A stretch of DNA of 64,000 nt from Streptomyces hygroscopicus subsp. hygroscopicus (GCF_030269125.1 NZ_BSSM01000006.1:310001-374000); one strand, 5' to 3'; shown: positions 25,874 through 34,238, counted from the stretch's first letter. Numbers and translations are program-made. The notes: generated by a model from the sequence alone, not told the origin.

Positions 25874-26464
25874 ATGGAGCTGCGCAACGTCTTGCCGGAC
25901 GACGTCGACGCCTACGTCCGGATGCGCTGCGATCCCGTCATGATGGCGGACCTCGGCGGGCCGCTGCCGCGTGCGGGGATGGCGGACAAGGTCCGCCGGG
26001 ACGCGGCGGAGGCGGCGGCCGGCCGGGCGTGGCTGAGGATGATCGTGCCCGATCCGGCCCGGCCCGAGGTGGTGGCGGGGACGGTGACGCTGTGGGCCCA
26101 CGACACCGGCGCCGGGCCGCTGTCCGAGATGGGCTGGATGGTCCTGCCCGAGTTCCAGGGCCGGGGGCTGGCCCGGCGTGCCGTCGTCGCGCTGCTGGAA
26201 CAGGCCCGTGACCAGGACCGCTGGGGCGTCGTGCACGCCTTCCCGGCGACTGCCAACGCCCCGTCGAACGGCGTCTGCCGGTCCGTCGGCTTCCGGTTCC
26301 TCGGGGAGACCGCGACGCACTTCGCGGGCCGGACCCTCAGGACGAACCACTGGGTGGTGGACCCGGGGCGGGACCTGGTCCGAGGGGCGGACGGGGCTGA
26401 TCCCGCGGGTGTTATGTTCCCCGGGCCCCGTTCCGTGGCCCCACGGCCATCACCGCAGGAGTGA
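25874..26464 (+). CDS. GNAT family N-acetyltransferase
   Basis: Encodes 196 residues from ATG 25874 with GAGGAG nearby. The GNAT fold is visible: N-terminal MELRNVLPDDVDAYVRMR, a central strand GWMVLPEFQGRGLARRAV containing the acetyl-CoA pyrophosphate loop (Q/R-x-x-G-x-A: QGRGLA), and a C-terminal NAPSNGVCRSVGFRFLGE motif as in RimJ/RimL-like enzymes. The last 35 residues are a variable tail. It transfers acetyl from acetyl-CoA to an unidentified amine. The downstream phosphatase-like gene starts 4 bases after its stop, so the two are probably co-transcribed. Confidence 0.85.
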   Translation: MELRNVLPDDVDAYVRMRCDPVMMADLGGPLPRAGMADKVRRDAAEAAAGRAWLRMIVPDPARPEVVAGTVTLWAHDTGAGPLSEMGWMVLPEFQGRGLARRAVVALLEQARDQDRWGVVHAFPATANAPSNGVCRSVGFRFLGETATHFAGRTLRTNHWVVDPGRDLVRGADGADPAGVMFPGPRSVAPRPSPQE

Positions 26465-26468
26465 CCGC

Positions 26469-27062
26469 GTGACCAGTCGAGTCCTGCTCGTCTCCCCCGC
26501 CATCGGCGCCTCGCTCCGGCAGGCCCGTTTCGACGACGGTGGTCCGCTGGACGCCGGGGGCGCGGCGCGCGTCCGGGCCGCGGCCGGGGGCCTGCCCGCC
26601 GTCGCCAGGGTGTTCGTCTCGCCCGGTGCGCGTTGCCGGGAGACGGCGGCGGCGCTGGGTCTGGAGGGCGTGCCGGTACCGGAGTTGGCGGGCCTCGACG
26701 TGGGACGTTGGACCGGCCGGACCCTGGAGGAGGTGGGCGCGGCCGAGCCGGAGGCGGTGGGGCGGTGGCTCGCCGACCCCGGCTGCGCACCGCACGGGGG
26801 CGAGTCGGTGCGGGACCTGTGCGCGCGGGTCGCGGCCCGGCTCGAAGGCTTGCGGCGGCTGGAGGGCCGCACGCTCGCCGTGGTCGAGCCGGAAGTGGTC
26901 CGGGCGGCGGCCGTGACGGCGCTGGACCTGCCGGACACGGCCTTCTGGCGCCTCGACGTACCGCCTCTGACCGTGACCGAACTCAGCGGCAGGGCCGGGC
27001 GGTGGAACCTGCGGCTGGGACGCCCGCTCGCCGCGTCGGACGACGACCGGACCCTCGGGTAG
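26469..27062 (+). CDS. Histidine-phosphatase-fold protein lacking the RHG motif
   Basis: Encodes 197 residues from GTG 26469, 4 bases after the GNAT gene. The layout is that of the histidine phosphatase (phosphoglycerate-mutase-like) superfamily: first strand LLVSPAIGASLRQARFDDGGPL, VARVFVSPGARCRETAAALG, the acidic GLDVGRWTGRTLEEV, and GGESVRDLCARVAARLEGL. The catalytic Arg-His-Gly of the first strand is replaced by Ser-Pro-Ala, and the second catalytic His region reads VVEPEVVRAAA, so phosphatase activity is unlikely. I recall such degenerate members beside CbtA/CbtB cobalt transporters in Streptomyces, and the cbtBA pair is convergent here with a 31-base gap. A cobalt- or cobalamin-related, non-catalytic role is possible. 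Confidence 0.75.
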   Translation: MTSRVLLVSPAIGASLRQARFDDGGPLDAGGAARVRAAAGGLPAVARVFVSPGARCRETAAALGLEGVPVPELAGLDVGRWTGRTLEEVGAAEPEAVGRWLADPGCAPHGGESVRDLCARVAARLEGLRRLEGRTLAVVEPEVVRAAAVTALDLPDTAFWRLDVPPLTVTELSGRAGRWNLRLGRPLAASDDDRTLG

Positions 27063-27093
27063 GGCCTGCGCCGGCGCGGCGATCCGGACGGTG

Positions 27094-27846
27094 TCAGCGT
27101 GCCGTCGGCGCCGCTCGCCCCGCCGCGGCCCGCATCGGCCCCGGGCTGAGCAGCCGCTCGGCCAACTCACCGAAGAGCAGGCCGAATCCGCTCCACAGCA
27201 CGGCCTGGACGGCCAGTGCGGAGAGCCGGAACCGCCACAGCAGGACGGCCGGGAAGCCCTTCGGCACCTCGTCGACGACGGGCAGGAACCGGTAGGCCAG
27301 GGCGATCACGACGACGAACGCGGTCACCGCGGCCACCGTCGCCCACCATGTGCCCAGCACGGACGCGAGGCGTCTGCCGAGGAGGGTCGCGGCGATCGCC
27401 AGCAACACGCTGAGCAGCATCATCAGGAAGTACAGGGCGGTCCGCCGGCCGATGGTGTCGGCGTCGCCGACCGACGGCGGGTTGGCCGGGTACTTCAGGA
27501 ACGGTACGACGTAGACGGCGAGCAGCGCGCACCCCGACAGCAGCAGCGCCGTGGCGCGCGGGCCGAAGCGGCCCACCCGTCCCAGGGCGAAGCAGTAGGC
27601 GAGCGCGGCGATGCCGCCGAAGGCGACCCCGTAGACCAGGACGCCGGTGGCGAGACCGGCGGTGGACTGCAGGGCACGGGAGACGACCGCCATCTCGTGC
27701 TCGTGGGAGTGGGCCTCCTCGAAGCCGATCGCCTTGTCGACGTCCGGCTCACCGAGGAGGTACGCCACGATCAGGGCGAGCACACCGGCGGCGAGGCCGG
27801 CGAGCATGCCCCGTACGAGAAGGTTCCGTACGGTTGCGTGGTTCAT
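27094..27846 (-). CDS. cbtA: CbtA-type cobalt transporter subunit
   Basis: Encodes 250 residues. About five to six transmembrane helices are visible: LLVRGMLAGLAAGVLALIVAY, TGVLVYGVAFGGIAALAYCF, ALLLSGCALLAVYVVPFLKYP, YFLMMLLSVLLAIAATLLG and VAAVTAFVVVIALAYRF. The KYPANPP motif after helix 3 and a His-rich segment (EEAHSHEHEM, residues about 43-52) are typical of CbtA, the membrane subunit of a predicted cobalt uptake system. Located 22 bases downstream of cbtB on the same strand and behind a cobalamin riboswitch, which supports the metal assignment. The mechanism of this family is not well characterised. Confidence 0.9.
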   Translation of the reverse strand: MNHATVRNLLVRGMLAGLAAGVLALIVAYLLGEPDVDKAIGFEEAHSHEHEMAVVSRALQSTAGLATGVLVYGVAFGGIAALAYCFALGRVGRFGPRATALLLSGCALLAVYVVPFLKYPANPPSVGDADTIGRRTALYFLMMLLSVLLAIAATLLGRRLASVLGTWWATVAAVTAFVVVIALAYRFLPVVDEVPKGFPAVLLWRFRLSALAVQAVLWSGFGLLFGELAERLLSPGPMRAAAGRAAPTAR

Positions 27847-27868
27847 GGGGCGAGGGGTTTCCCCAGCC

Positions 27869-28090
27869 TCAGTGGCAGGGGAAACCGAGCAGGTGGCGGG
27901 CGTCGTGCACCCACTCGTGGACGTCCGTGCCGTTGAACACGGAGGTGGCGCCCTGCTCGGCGCCGACGAAGTACAGCAGGACCAGCATCAGGATGCCGAA
28001 GAACACTGCCCAGGGAGCTATCGCCTTCAGCGGCAGCTTGGTGGGCAGGGCGGGGGTGGTGGCTGTCGGCTGGGCGACGGTCTGCGCCAT
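27869..28090 (-). CDS. cbtB: CbtB-type cobalt transporter subunit
   Basis: Encodes 73 residues from ATG 28090 with AAAGGAGG upstream. There is one transmembrane helix (AIAPWAVFFGILMLVLLYFVG) after a Pro/Thr-rich N-terminus. The C-terminal tail HEWVHDARHLLGFPCH supplies four His and one Cys, the metal-binding signature of CbtB. It is first in the cbtBA operon. Translation is probably controlled by the cobalamin riboswitch upstream, lowering cobalt uptake when B12 is plentiful. Confidence 0.9.
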   Translation of the reverse strand: MAQTVAQPTATTPALPTKLPLKAIAPWAVFFGILMLVLLYFVGAEQGATSVFNGTDVHEWVHDARHLLGFPCH

Positions 28091-28144
28091 GGCAGGACCT
28101 CCTTTGGGAGTTCGCGTCCCATGTCGGTGGTGCGTTGGGCGACG

Positions 28145-28250
28145 GCTACGGGTCTGACTCACGAGCCCCTGGGGCCCGCATACAGTGGCGCGACCGTGCC
28201 GGGTTCCCACCGGCTTCCGTCTTGCCGTCGTCGATACCGGACAGACCGTA
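28145..28250 (-). ncRNA. Cobalamin (B12) riboswitch upstream of cbtB
   Basis: Reading the minus strand, the conserved B12 core appears in order: AAGCCGGTGGGAACC, then GGCACGGTCGCGCCACTGT (complement of about 28182-28208), and downstream GTGAGTCAGACCC. These match the consensus GCCxGUGxGAAxCxGGC-x-C-x-GxCxCGCCACUGU and the closing (G)AGUCAG-x-ACC of cobalamin riboswitches. The core ends about 55 bases before the cbtB ribosome-binding site, so control could be by RBS sequestration. The exact 5' boundary is approximate. Confidence 0.88.
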
Positions 28251-28331
28251 CCGCGTCGGCGGCCCGCGGCCAAGACCGCCCCCGTCCGACGTGATCTTCC
28301 TCTCCGGCCGGGGGCGGACAGCGGCCCGCGG

Positions 28332-29387
28332 CTACCCCGCCGCGTCCAGCCCGAGTTCGCGGTCGCCCAGCGGAGCGAAGAAGCGCTCCACGTCCGCCTC
28401 GGTCACCTCCGCCAAAGTCGCCGGTGACCAGCGGGGGTTGCGGTCCTTGTCGATGATCTGGGCGCGGACCCCCTCCACCAGGTCGTGGCCGCCCAACGCG
28501 GCGCAGGAGACGCGGTACTCCTGCTCCAGCACCCGTTCCAGGGAGCCGAGCCGCCGGGCCCGGCGCACCGCCGCCAGGGTGACCTTGAGGGCCGTGGGCG
28601 ACCGGGAGAACAGCGTCTGCGCGGCCTCCTTCGCCTCCGGGCTGCCGTACGCGAGCAGCCGCCGGGTGATCTCCTCGACGGTGCCGGCCGTGTAGCAGGC
28701 GTCGATCCACTCCCGCTGCTCCGCCAACTCCCCCCGGGGCGACGGCCGCACGTGCCGGGCGAGGGCGTCCGGCACGGGCATGGCGGCGAGGTCGTCCAGC
28801 AGCGCGGGCAGCTCGCCGGAGGGCACGTAGTGGTCGGCGAGCCCGCACCACAGGGCGTCACCGGGACCGATCTGATCTCCCGTCAGTGCGAGGTGCGTAC
28901 CCGACTCGCCGGGTCCCCGGGCGAGCAGATGGGTGCCGCCGACGTCCGGGACGAATCCGATGCCGGTCTCGGGCATCGCGATCCGCGACCGCTCGGTGAC
29001 GATCCGGACGCTCCCGTGCGCGGAGACCCCGACGCCGCCGCCCATCACGATGCCGTCCATGAGGGCGACGTACGGCTTGGGGTAGCGGGCGATGCGGGCG
29101 TTGAGGTGGTACTCGTCGCGCCAGAACGCGGCGGACGCGGTGCCGTCGCCGTCCCGGGCGTCGTCGTGGACGGCGCGGATGTCTCCGCCCGCGCACAGCC
29201 CGCGCTCGCCGGCGCCGGTGAGGACGACGGTCTCCACGCGGGGGTCGTGCGCCCAGGCGGTGAGCGCCGCGTCGATGCGGCGGACCATCTCGTGGTTGAG
29301 GGCGTTCAGGGCCCGGGGCCGGTTGAGGGTGATGAGGGCGGCCCGTCCGGTGGTGCGGAACAGCACGGGTTCCTCGGTGCCGCTCAC
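28332..29387 (-). CDS. Crotonase, 3-hydroxyisobutyryl-CoA hydrolase-like
   Basis: Encodes 351 residues if started at GTG 29387 (VSGTEEPVLFRT). The longer open frame upstream is Pro/Arg-rich and unlikely to be translated. Crotonase marks: ITLNRPRALNALNHEMV, the oxyanion segment GLCAGGDIRAVHDDA, GIVMGGGVGVSAHGSVRI, and RIAMPETGIGFVPDVGG carrying the Glu and Asp found in 3-hydroxyisobutyryl-CoA hydrolase (HIBCH). The C-terminal extension after residue 250, with PRWSP near the end, also fits HIBCH rather than a simple enoyl-CoA hydratase. It would release 3-hydroxyisobutyrate in valine breakdown. It lies alone between the riboswitch-controlled cbtBA unit and the sterol desaturase gene. Confidence 0.85.
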   Translation of the reverse strand: MSGTEEPVLFRTTGRAALITLNRPRALNALNHEMVRRIDAALTAWAHDPRVETVVLTGAGERGLCAGGDIRAVHDDARDGDGTASAAFWRDEYHLNARIARYPKPYVALMDGIVMGGGVGVSAHGSVRIVTERSRIAMPETGIGFVPDVGGTHLLARGPGESGTHLALTGDQIGPGDALWCGLADHYVPSGELPALLDDLAAMPVPDALARHVRPSPRGELAEQREWIDACYTAGTVEEITRRLLAYGSPEAKEAAQTLFSRSPTALKVTLAAVRRARRLGSLERVLEQEYRVSCAALGGHDLVEGVRAQIIDKDRNPRWSPATLAEVTEADVERFFAPLGDRELGLDAAG

Positions 29388-29588
29388 CGGGACGTCTCCG
29401 TCAGGGCGCGGGCCACGGTGTCGTACATGATCTGGTGGTTCCTTCCGGGTGCCGGTGGGCGCGAGGGGCCCGGCCGGTCTTCCCCGTGCCACCCGCGTCA
29501 TCCGTTGTGCCAGGGGCATCATCCCTCCCGCCCCGGGCGCCCCCGGCGTCAGCCCCTCGCGCTCGGCCCCGCCCCCGCCCCGGCCCCG

Positions 29589-30422
29589 TCATCCCTTCGC
29601 GTCCGGCGCCCACCCCGGCGGCCCGAAGACGTACCCGACCCGGTCCCGCCACCGCCCCGCCGCGCGGACGTCGCGCCACGCGGCCGCGTACTCGTGGAAG
29701 GCCACCCGCAGCGGGTTGTACGTGTCGATGTTCTTCGTCAGGCCATACACCACCCGTACGCCCTCCGGTTCGAAGGTGCGGAAGAGCCGGTCCCAGACGA
29801 TGAGGATGCCGCCGTAGTTGCGGTCCAGGTACACGTTGTTGGAGCCGTGGTGGACGCGGTGGTGGGAAGGGGTGTTGAAGAACCACTCCACCGGCCGCCA
29901 CAGCTTGTCCACCCGCTCGGTGTGCAGGAAGAACTGGTAGACGAGGCTGACGGCCTGCTCGATCAGGATCATCCACGGCGGGACGCCGATCAGGGCCAGC
30001 GGCAGCCAGAACGGCAGGCCGGTCATCGGCGTCCAGGTCTGGCGCAGGGCGGTGGAGAGGTTGTAGCGGAGACTGGAGTGGTGCACGACGTGGCTCGCCC
30101 ACAGCACCCGTACCCGGTGATGGGCCCGGTGGTAGGTGTAGTACGCCAGGTCCTCGCCGAAGAACAGCAGCAGCCAGGTCCAGCCGGACGACGGCGAGAG
30201 GTGCCAGGGAACGGCGGTGTACGCGGCGGCGTACACCACGATCGTCGCCACCTTCCACGGCACCGCGATGACCTGGCTGCCCGCGCCCATCGACATGCTG
30301 GTGACGGTGTCGCGCAGCTCGTACCCGCGCTCGTCGTCGTCCGGCAGGAAGCGGTACGACAGCGCCTCGACCACGACCAGCAGCACGAACGCCGGGATGG
30401 CGTAGACCACGGTGGGGATCAC
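29589..30422 (-). CDS. Sterol desaturase/fatty-acid hydroxylase family membrane protein
   Basis: Encodes 277 residues; GTG 30422 overlaps the stop of the GntR gene (GTGA), so it is translationally coupled to it. There are three to four hydrophobic segments and the eight-histidine di-iron signature: HRAHH, HVVHHSS, HTERVDKLW, HHRVHHG. These motifs define the sterol desaturase/fatty-acid hydroxylase superfamily, which uses a membrane di-iron centre for O2-dependent desaturation or hydroxylation of lipids. The substrate is unknown; carotenoid or hopanoid/sterol-like lipids are possible. Electron donors might be the ferredoxin and reductase encoded divergently at 31.4-32.9 kb. Confidence 0.87.
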   Translation of the reverse strand: MIPTVVYAIPAFVLLVVVEALSYRFLPDDDERGYELRDTVTSMSMGAGSQVIAVPWKVATIVVYAAAYTAVPWHLSPSSGWTWLLLFFGEDLAYYTYHRAHHRVRVLWASHVVHHSSLRYNLSTALRQTWTPMTGLPFWLPLALIGVPPWMILIEQAVSLVYQFFLHTERVDKLWRPVEWFFNTPSHHRVHHGSNNVYLDRNYGGILIVWDRLFRTFEPEGVRVVYGLTKNIDTYNPLRVAFHEYAAAWRDVRAAGRWRDRVGYVFGPPGWAPDAKG

Positions 30423-31141
30423 GGCCGCACCCCCTCGCGGGTGCGCGGCGCGGCGGGCACGCTGCGGGACAGCAGCTCGCGGGACAGCGCTTCGGCCGCG
30501 CCGGCCTCGCGGGCCGCGATGTGCGCGGCCAGCCGGCGGTGGGCCTCGACGTCGAGGATCTCGCCCGCGCTCAGGTCCGCGGGCACGTCGGCGACCGGGA
30601 TCAGGCCGTCCACCAGGCTGTTGAAGGCCAGCAGGTACGCGATGTTCCCGGAACCCTCCACGATCAGCCGCCACCAGGCGACGTAGGTCTCGTCCAGCTC
30701 GGTCAGATCGGGCCCGGTCCGCGCGTGCCGTTCGGCGGCCGCGGCGATCTCGGCGGCGGTGTCCGCGGAGCAGCGCAGGGCGCACAGCCGCGCGGCGTCG
30801 GCACCGACGCAGGCCCGCATCTCCAGGGCGTCGCGGGCGATGTCCTGCACGGTGGGCCCGGTGTCGGCCGCGGCGATGCCCACCGCGAGGTCGAGCCCCG
30901 CGGTGCGCCGCCAGTCCAGCACCTGCGTGCGGCCACCGTGGCTGACCTCGACCAGCCGTGCCTGCTGGAGGCGTTTGACGGCCTCCCGTACGGCATGCCG
31001 GTTCACCCCGAACTCGGCCGCCAGATCGCGCTCGGCGGTGAGCGCGGCGCCGGGCGGCAGCGCCCCGCCGAGAATCCGGTCGCGCAGCAGGGCGAAGAGC
31101 TGGTCGGAGACCGCCTCGCGCCGTATGTGTCCCTCAGCCAT
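30419..31141 (-). CDS. GntR family regulator, FadR/FCD subfamily
   Basis: Encodes 240 residues from ATG 31141 (MAEGHIRREAV). The N-terminal winged helix is clear (LRDRILGGALPPGAALTAER, then LAAEFGVNRHAVREAVKRLQ). The C-terminal FCD domain (about 90-230) has the helical pattern and Asp/His metal-ligand candidates of FadR-like acid sensors (RDALEMRACVGADAARL; AHRRLAAHIAAREA). It is co-translated with the sterol desaturase and divergent from a ferredoxin-reductase-P450 operon. A canonical FadR-type half-palindrome (TGGTTGGACCA, 31179-31189) in the shared gap suggests that it represses both directions and that a fatty or organic acid is the inducer. Confidence 0.88.
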   Translation of the reverse strand: MAEGHIRREAVSDQLFALLRDRILGGALPPGAALTAERDLAAEFGVNRHAVREAVKRLQQARLVEVSHGGRTQVLDWRRTAGLDLAVGIAAADTGPTVQDIARDALEMRACVGADAARLCALRCSADTAAEIAAAAERHARTGPDLTELDETYVAWWRLIVEGSGNIAYLLAFNSLVDGLIPVADVPADLSAGEILDVEAHRRLAAHIAAREAGAAEALSRELLSRSVPAAPRTREGVRP

Positions 31142-31170
31142 GGCGATCAGGGTGGACGCGCTTCGTACAG

Positions 31171-31189
31171 TGGTCAACTGGTTGGACCA
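31171..31189. promoter_or_regulatory. FadR/GntR-type operator in divergent gap
   Basis: TGGTCAACTGGTTGGACCA contains TGGT-N3-ACCA (31179-31189), matching the FadR-subfamily consensus TnGTnnnACnA, inside a longer inverted repeat TGGTC-N9-GACCA. It lies 30-48 bases before the GntR start and about 180 bases before the ferredoxin start, within the 226-bp gap. Confidence 0.65.
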
Positions 31190-31367
31190 GCATTTCTCCG
31201 CCGGGCCGGGGACATGTCGGCGTTCGTCCGGATCCGTCAAGCGTCCTTCCCCTCGCGGACGTTGACACGAGGGTCCCCGGGGCCCCGCCCGTGTGGCCGT
31301 GCGAGCCTCCCGGTCTCACCCCATGCTGGAGTCGAGGGGGCGGTACGGCTGAGGAGGAGTGGTTGCG

Positions 31368-31577
31368 ATGCGGACCGTTGTCGACCTCACGCGCTGCCAG
31401 GGCTACGCGCAGTGCGTGTTCCTCGCGCCGGACGTGTTCCGGCTGCACGGCGAGGAGGGTCTGCTCTACACCCCGGCCGTCCCCGAGGACCAGGTCGAAC
31501 GCGTCCGTCAGGCCGCCGCCGCCTGCCCGGTCCAGGCCATCCTCCTCGGGGAAGAGGTGAGCGGCGGTGCCCGATGA
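31368..31577 (+). CDS. [3Fe-4S] ferredoxin
   Basis: Encodes 69 residues from ATG 31368 with GAGGAGGAG upstream. It has three cluster cysteines arranged CQGYAQC and, later, AACPVQAI. The position of the fourth ligand is Tyr (CxxYxxC), which indicates a [3Fe-4S] cluster as in P450-associated Streptomyces ferredoxins. It overlaps the reductase gene by 11 bases and is followed by a P450, so it most likely passes electrons from that reductase to that P450. Confidence 0.9.
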   Translation: MRTVVDLTRCQGYAQCVFLAPDVFRLHGEEGLLYTPAVPEDQVERVRQAAAACPVQAILLGEEVSGGAR

Positions 31578-32922
31578 GCTCACCGACGGCCGCATCGTGA
31601 TCGTGGGCGCCTCGCTGGCGGGTCTGCGGGCCGCGGAGGCGCTGCGCGACCAGGGTTTCACCGGCTCCCTGACGGTGGTCGGGGACGAACCCCATCCGCC
31701 GTACGACCGCCCGCCGCTGTCCAAGCAGGTGCTGCTGGGCATCGCCCCGGCCGACTCCACCGGGCTGCCGATGCGCCGCGATCCGAAGGCGGAGTGGCTG
31801 CTCGGTGTAAAGGCCACGGGCCTGGACCCGCTGGGCAAGCGGGTGCTGCTGGACAACGGCGAGTCGCTGCCGTACGACCGGGTGCTGATCGCCACCGGGA
31901 CCCGTGCCCGGCCCTGGCCGAACCCGGAGGAGGCCGCGCTGGACGGGGTGTTCACCGTGCGCACCCGGGAGGACGCGGCGGGGCTCGCGGCGCGGCTTGA
32001 CGCGGGGCCGCGGCGGGTCCTCGTGATCGGCGGCGGTTTCACCGGCTCGGAGATCGCCTCGGCCTGCCGGGAACGCGGTCTGGAGGTCACGGTCACCGAG
32101 CGCGGCCCGGCGCCGCTGGTCGGCGCGCTCGGCGGCACCCTGTCCAAACTCGCGGCCGTGATGCAGCGCAACCACGGCGTGGACCTGCGCACCGGGGTGA
32201 CGGTGACCAGGCTGCTCGGCGACGGGAGCTTCACCGGCGTGGAGCTGTCCGACGGCAGCCGGGTGGACGCGGACGTGTGCGTGGTGGCGCTGGGGGCGGT
32301 GCGCAACGTGGAGTGGCTGGCGGAGTCCGGCCTCGCGGCGGGCCCGCGCGGGCTGGCCTGCGACGCCGGGTGCCGGGCCTTCACGATGTACGGCATCGTC
32401 ACCGACGACGTCTTCGTGGCCGGCGACGTCTCCCGCTTCCCCCACCCGCTCTTCGGCTACCAGATGCTGTCCCTGGAACACTGGGGCAACGCCGTCACAC
32501 AGGCCGAGGTGGCCGCCCACAACATGGTCAGCCCGGGGCCCCTGCGCCGCCCCCACCTGGCCCTGCCGACGTTCTGGTCGACGCAGTTCGGGCTCAACAT
32601 CAAGTCGGTGGGGGTGCCCACCTACTCCGACCACGTGGTCATCGCCCAGGGCTCGCTGGAGGCGCGCCGGCTCGCCATGGTCTACGGCTACCGGGGCCGG
32701 TGCACCGCCGCAGTCACCGTGGACATGGCCAAGTCGCTCGACTACTACCAGCACCTGATCGAGACGGCAGCGCCGTTCCCGCCCCCGCCGGGCGCCGCCG
32801 ACCGTGCCATCGCGGCCGAGATCACGATCCCGTCCGACGTACCGGACCCCTCGGTGCTCTCCCACGGCCCGACGGTCGCGCTGACCGGCTACCTCCCGGA
32901 CCGCCGGCTGACGGTGGTCTAG
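31567..32922 (+). CDS. FAD-dependent ferredoxin reductase
   Basis: Encodes 451 residues; GTG 31567 lies inside the end of the ferredoxin gene. It has a rubredoxin/putidaredoxin-reductase-like fold: FAD motif VIVGASLAGLRAAEALR (about 10-26), PYDRPPLSKQVL, ATGTRARPWP, a second Rossmann motif VLVIGGGFTGSEIASACRE for NAD(P)H, and GIVTDDVFVAGDVSRFPHP near the C-terminal FAD site. It takes electrons from NAD(P)H to the adjacent [3Fe-4S] ferredoxin. The C-terminal 110 residues form a reductase dimerisation-type domain. With its neighbours it makes a self-contained class I P450 system. Confidence 0.9.
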   Translation: MPDELTDGRIVIVGASLAGLRAAEALRDQGFTGSLTVVGDEPHPPYDRPPLSKQVLLGIAPADSTGLPMRRDPKAEWLLGVKATGLDPLGKRVLLDNGESLPYDRVLIATGTRARPWPNPEEAALDGVFTVRTREDAAGLAARLDAGPRRVLVIGGGFTGSEIASACRERGLEVTVTERGPAPLVGALGGTLSKLAAVMQRNHGVDLRTGVTVTRLLGDGSFTGVELSDGSRVDADVCVVALGAVRNVEWLAESGLAAGPRGLACDAGCRAFTMYGIVTDDVFVAGDVSRFPHPLFGYQMLSLEHWGNAVTQAEVAAHNMVSPGPLRRPHLALPTFWSTQFGLNIKSVGVPTYSDHVVIAQGSLEARRLAMVYGYRGRCTAAVTVDMAKSLDYYQHLIETAAPFPPPPGAADRAIAAEITIPSDVPDPSVLSHGPTVALTGYLPDRRLTVV

Positions 32923-32977
32923 CCGACGGCGCACAGTCCGACGACGGTACAGCCCACGCCCACTTCGAGGAGCCGAC

Positions 32978-34159
32978 ATGGACTCCGGCACCCTGCTGGC
33001 GAGGATCACCGACTACGCCAGCCGCCCCGACCCCTACCCCCTGTACACGGAGCTGCGCGCGGCCGGCCCGGTCGTCCCGCAGTCGGACGGCAGCCTGCTG
33101 GTCGGCGGCTACCACGAGGTCGCCGCGCTGCTGCACGACCCGCGGATGAGCGCCGACCCGCGCTCCCGGGGCCTGGTGACCGCCAAGCCGCCGTTCCTGC
33201 GCCTCGACGACCCGGAGCACCACCGGCTGCGCACGCTGGCCATGCGGCCGTTCGGACCGCCGCACACCCCGCACCGCGTGGACGGGATGCGGGCGGAGAT
33301 CGCGAACATCACCAAGGAGTTGCTGGCGCCGTTCGAGTCGGGCGGGCAGGTCGACGTCGTGGACGACTTCGCCTATCCGCTGCCGGTCACGGTGATCTGC
33401 CGACTGCTCGGCGTGCCGCACGAGGACGAACCGCTCTTCCGCGCCTGGTCGGACACGCTGGTCGCGTCCGCGGACCTACGGCCGGACGCGGCCTCGGCGC
33501 CGCGTGACGAGGCCGAGCGGGCCCGTGCGGAGATGGGCGGGTACCTGGTGGGCCTGTCCGAGCAGCGCCGCGACGAGCCGGGCGACGACCTGCTGTCCGC
33601 GTTCGTCAGTGAACCCGACCCCGAACTGCGGCTCACCCGTGAGGAACTCGCGGAGACGGCGGTGCTGTTGCTGATCGCCGGGCACGAGACCACGGTCAAC
33701 CTCATCACCAACGGGGTCCTGACCCTGCTGCGCCACCCCGAGGAACTGGACCGGCTGCGCCGCGAACCCGGCCTGATGCCGCGGGCGGTCGAGGAACTGC
33801 TGCGCTTCGAACCGCCGGTGCACATGCGCGAGCGCGTCCCCCTCGCCGACTTCGACGTCGCCGGCATCACGCTCCCCCAGGGCTCCTCCGTCATCCTGGC
33901 CCTGGCCGCCGGCAACCGGGACCCCCGCCGCTTCCGGGACCCGGACCGCTTCGACCCGACCCGCCCGGACAACCAGCACCTGGGCTTCGGCTCCGGCATC
34001 CACCTCTGCTACGGCGCCCCGCTCGCGCGCCTGGAGGCGCAGTCCGCCCTCACCGCGCTGCTCCCCCGCCTGGCCACGGCGGAGCTGGTCGAGGACCCGC
34101 CGCCGTACCGGCAGAACGCGATGCTGCGGGGGCCGCGGCACCTGTCGCTGCGGCTCTGA
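32978..34159 (+). CDS. Cytochrome P450 with dedicated redox partners
   Basis: Encodes 393 residues from ATG 32978 with GAGGAG upstream. It has I-helix LLIAGHETTVNLI (acid-alcohol pair Glu-Thr), ExxR in EELLRF, and haem loop FGSGIHLCYGAPLARLE with Cys344. Overall it is a typical soluble bacterial P450 of the CYP107/CYP105-like sort. It is the third gene of an operon with its own ferredoxin and reductase, so it does not need to borrow electrons. The substrate is unknown; the FCD-type regulator next door hints at a fatty or organic acid signal. The same ferredoxin/reductase pair could also serve the P450 of the biosynthetic operon. Confidence 0.9.
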   Translation: MDSGTLLARITDYASRPDPYPLYTELRAAGPVVPQSDGSLLVGGYHEVAALLHDPRMSADPRSRGLVTAKPPFLRLDDPEHHRLRTLAMRPFGPPHTPHRVDGMRAEIANITKELLAPFESGGQVDVVDDFAYPLPVTVICRLLGVPHEDEPLFRAWSDTLVASADLRPDAASAPRDEAERARAEMGGYLVGLSEQRRDEPGDDLLSAFVSEPDPELRLTREELAETAVLLLIAGHETTVNLITNGVLTLLRHPEELDRLRREPGLMPRAVEELLRFEPPVHMRERVPLADFDVAGITLPQGSSVILALAAGNRDPRRFRDPDRFDPTRPDNQHLGFGSGIHLCYGAPLARLEAQSALTALLPRLATAELVEDPPPYRQNAMLRGPRHLSLRL

Positions 34160-34238
34160 GCGCCGCTGTCCGGGGAGTCGCTGTTCCGACGGCCCGTCCT
34201 CCGGCGCCGCGGGGCCGCGGGGCCGCGATGATCGGCCC

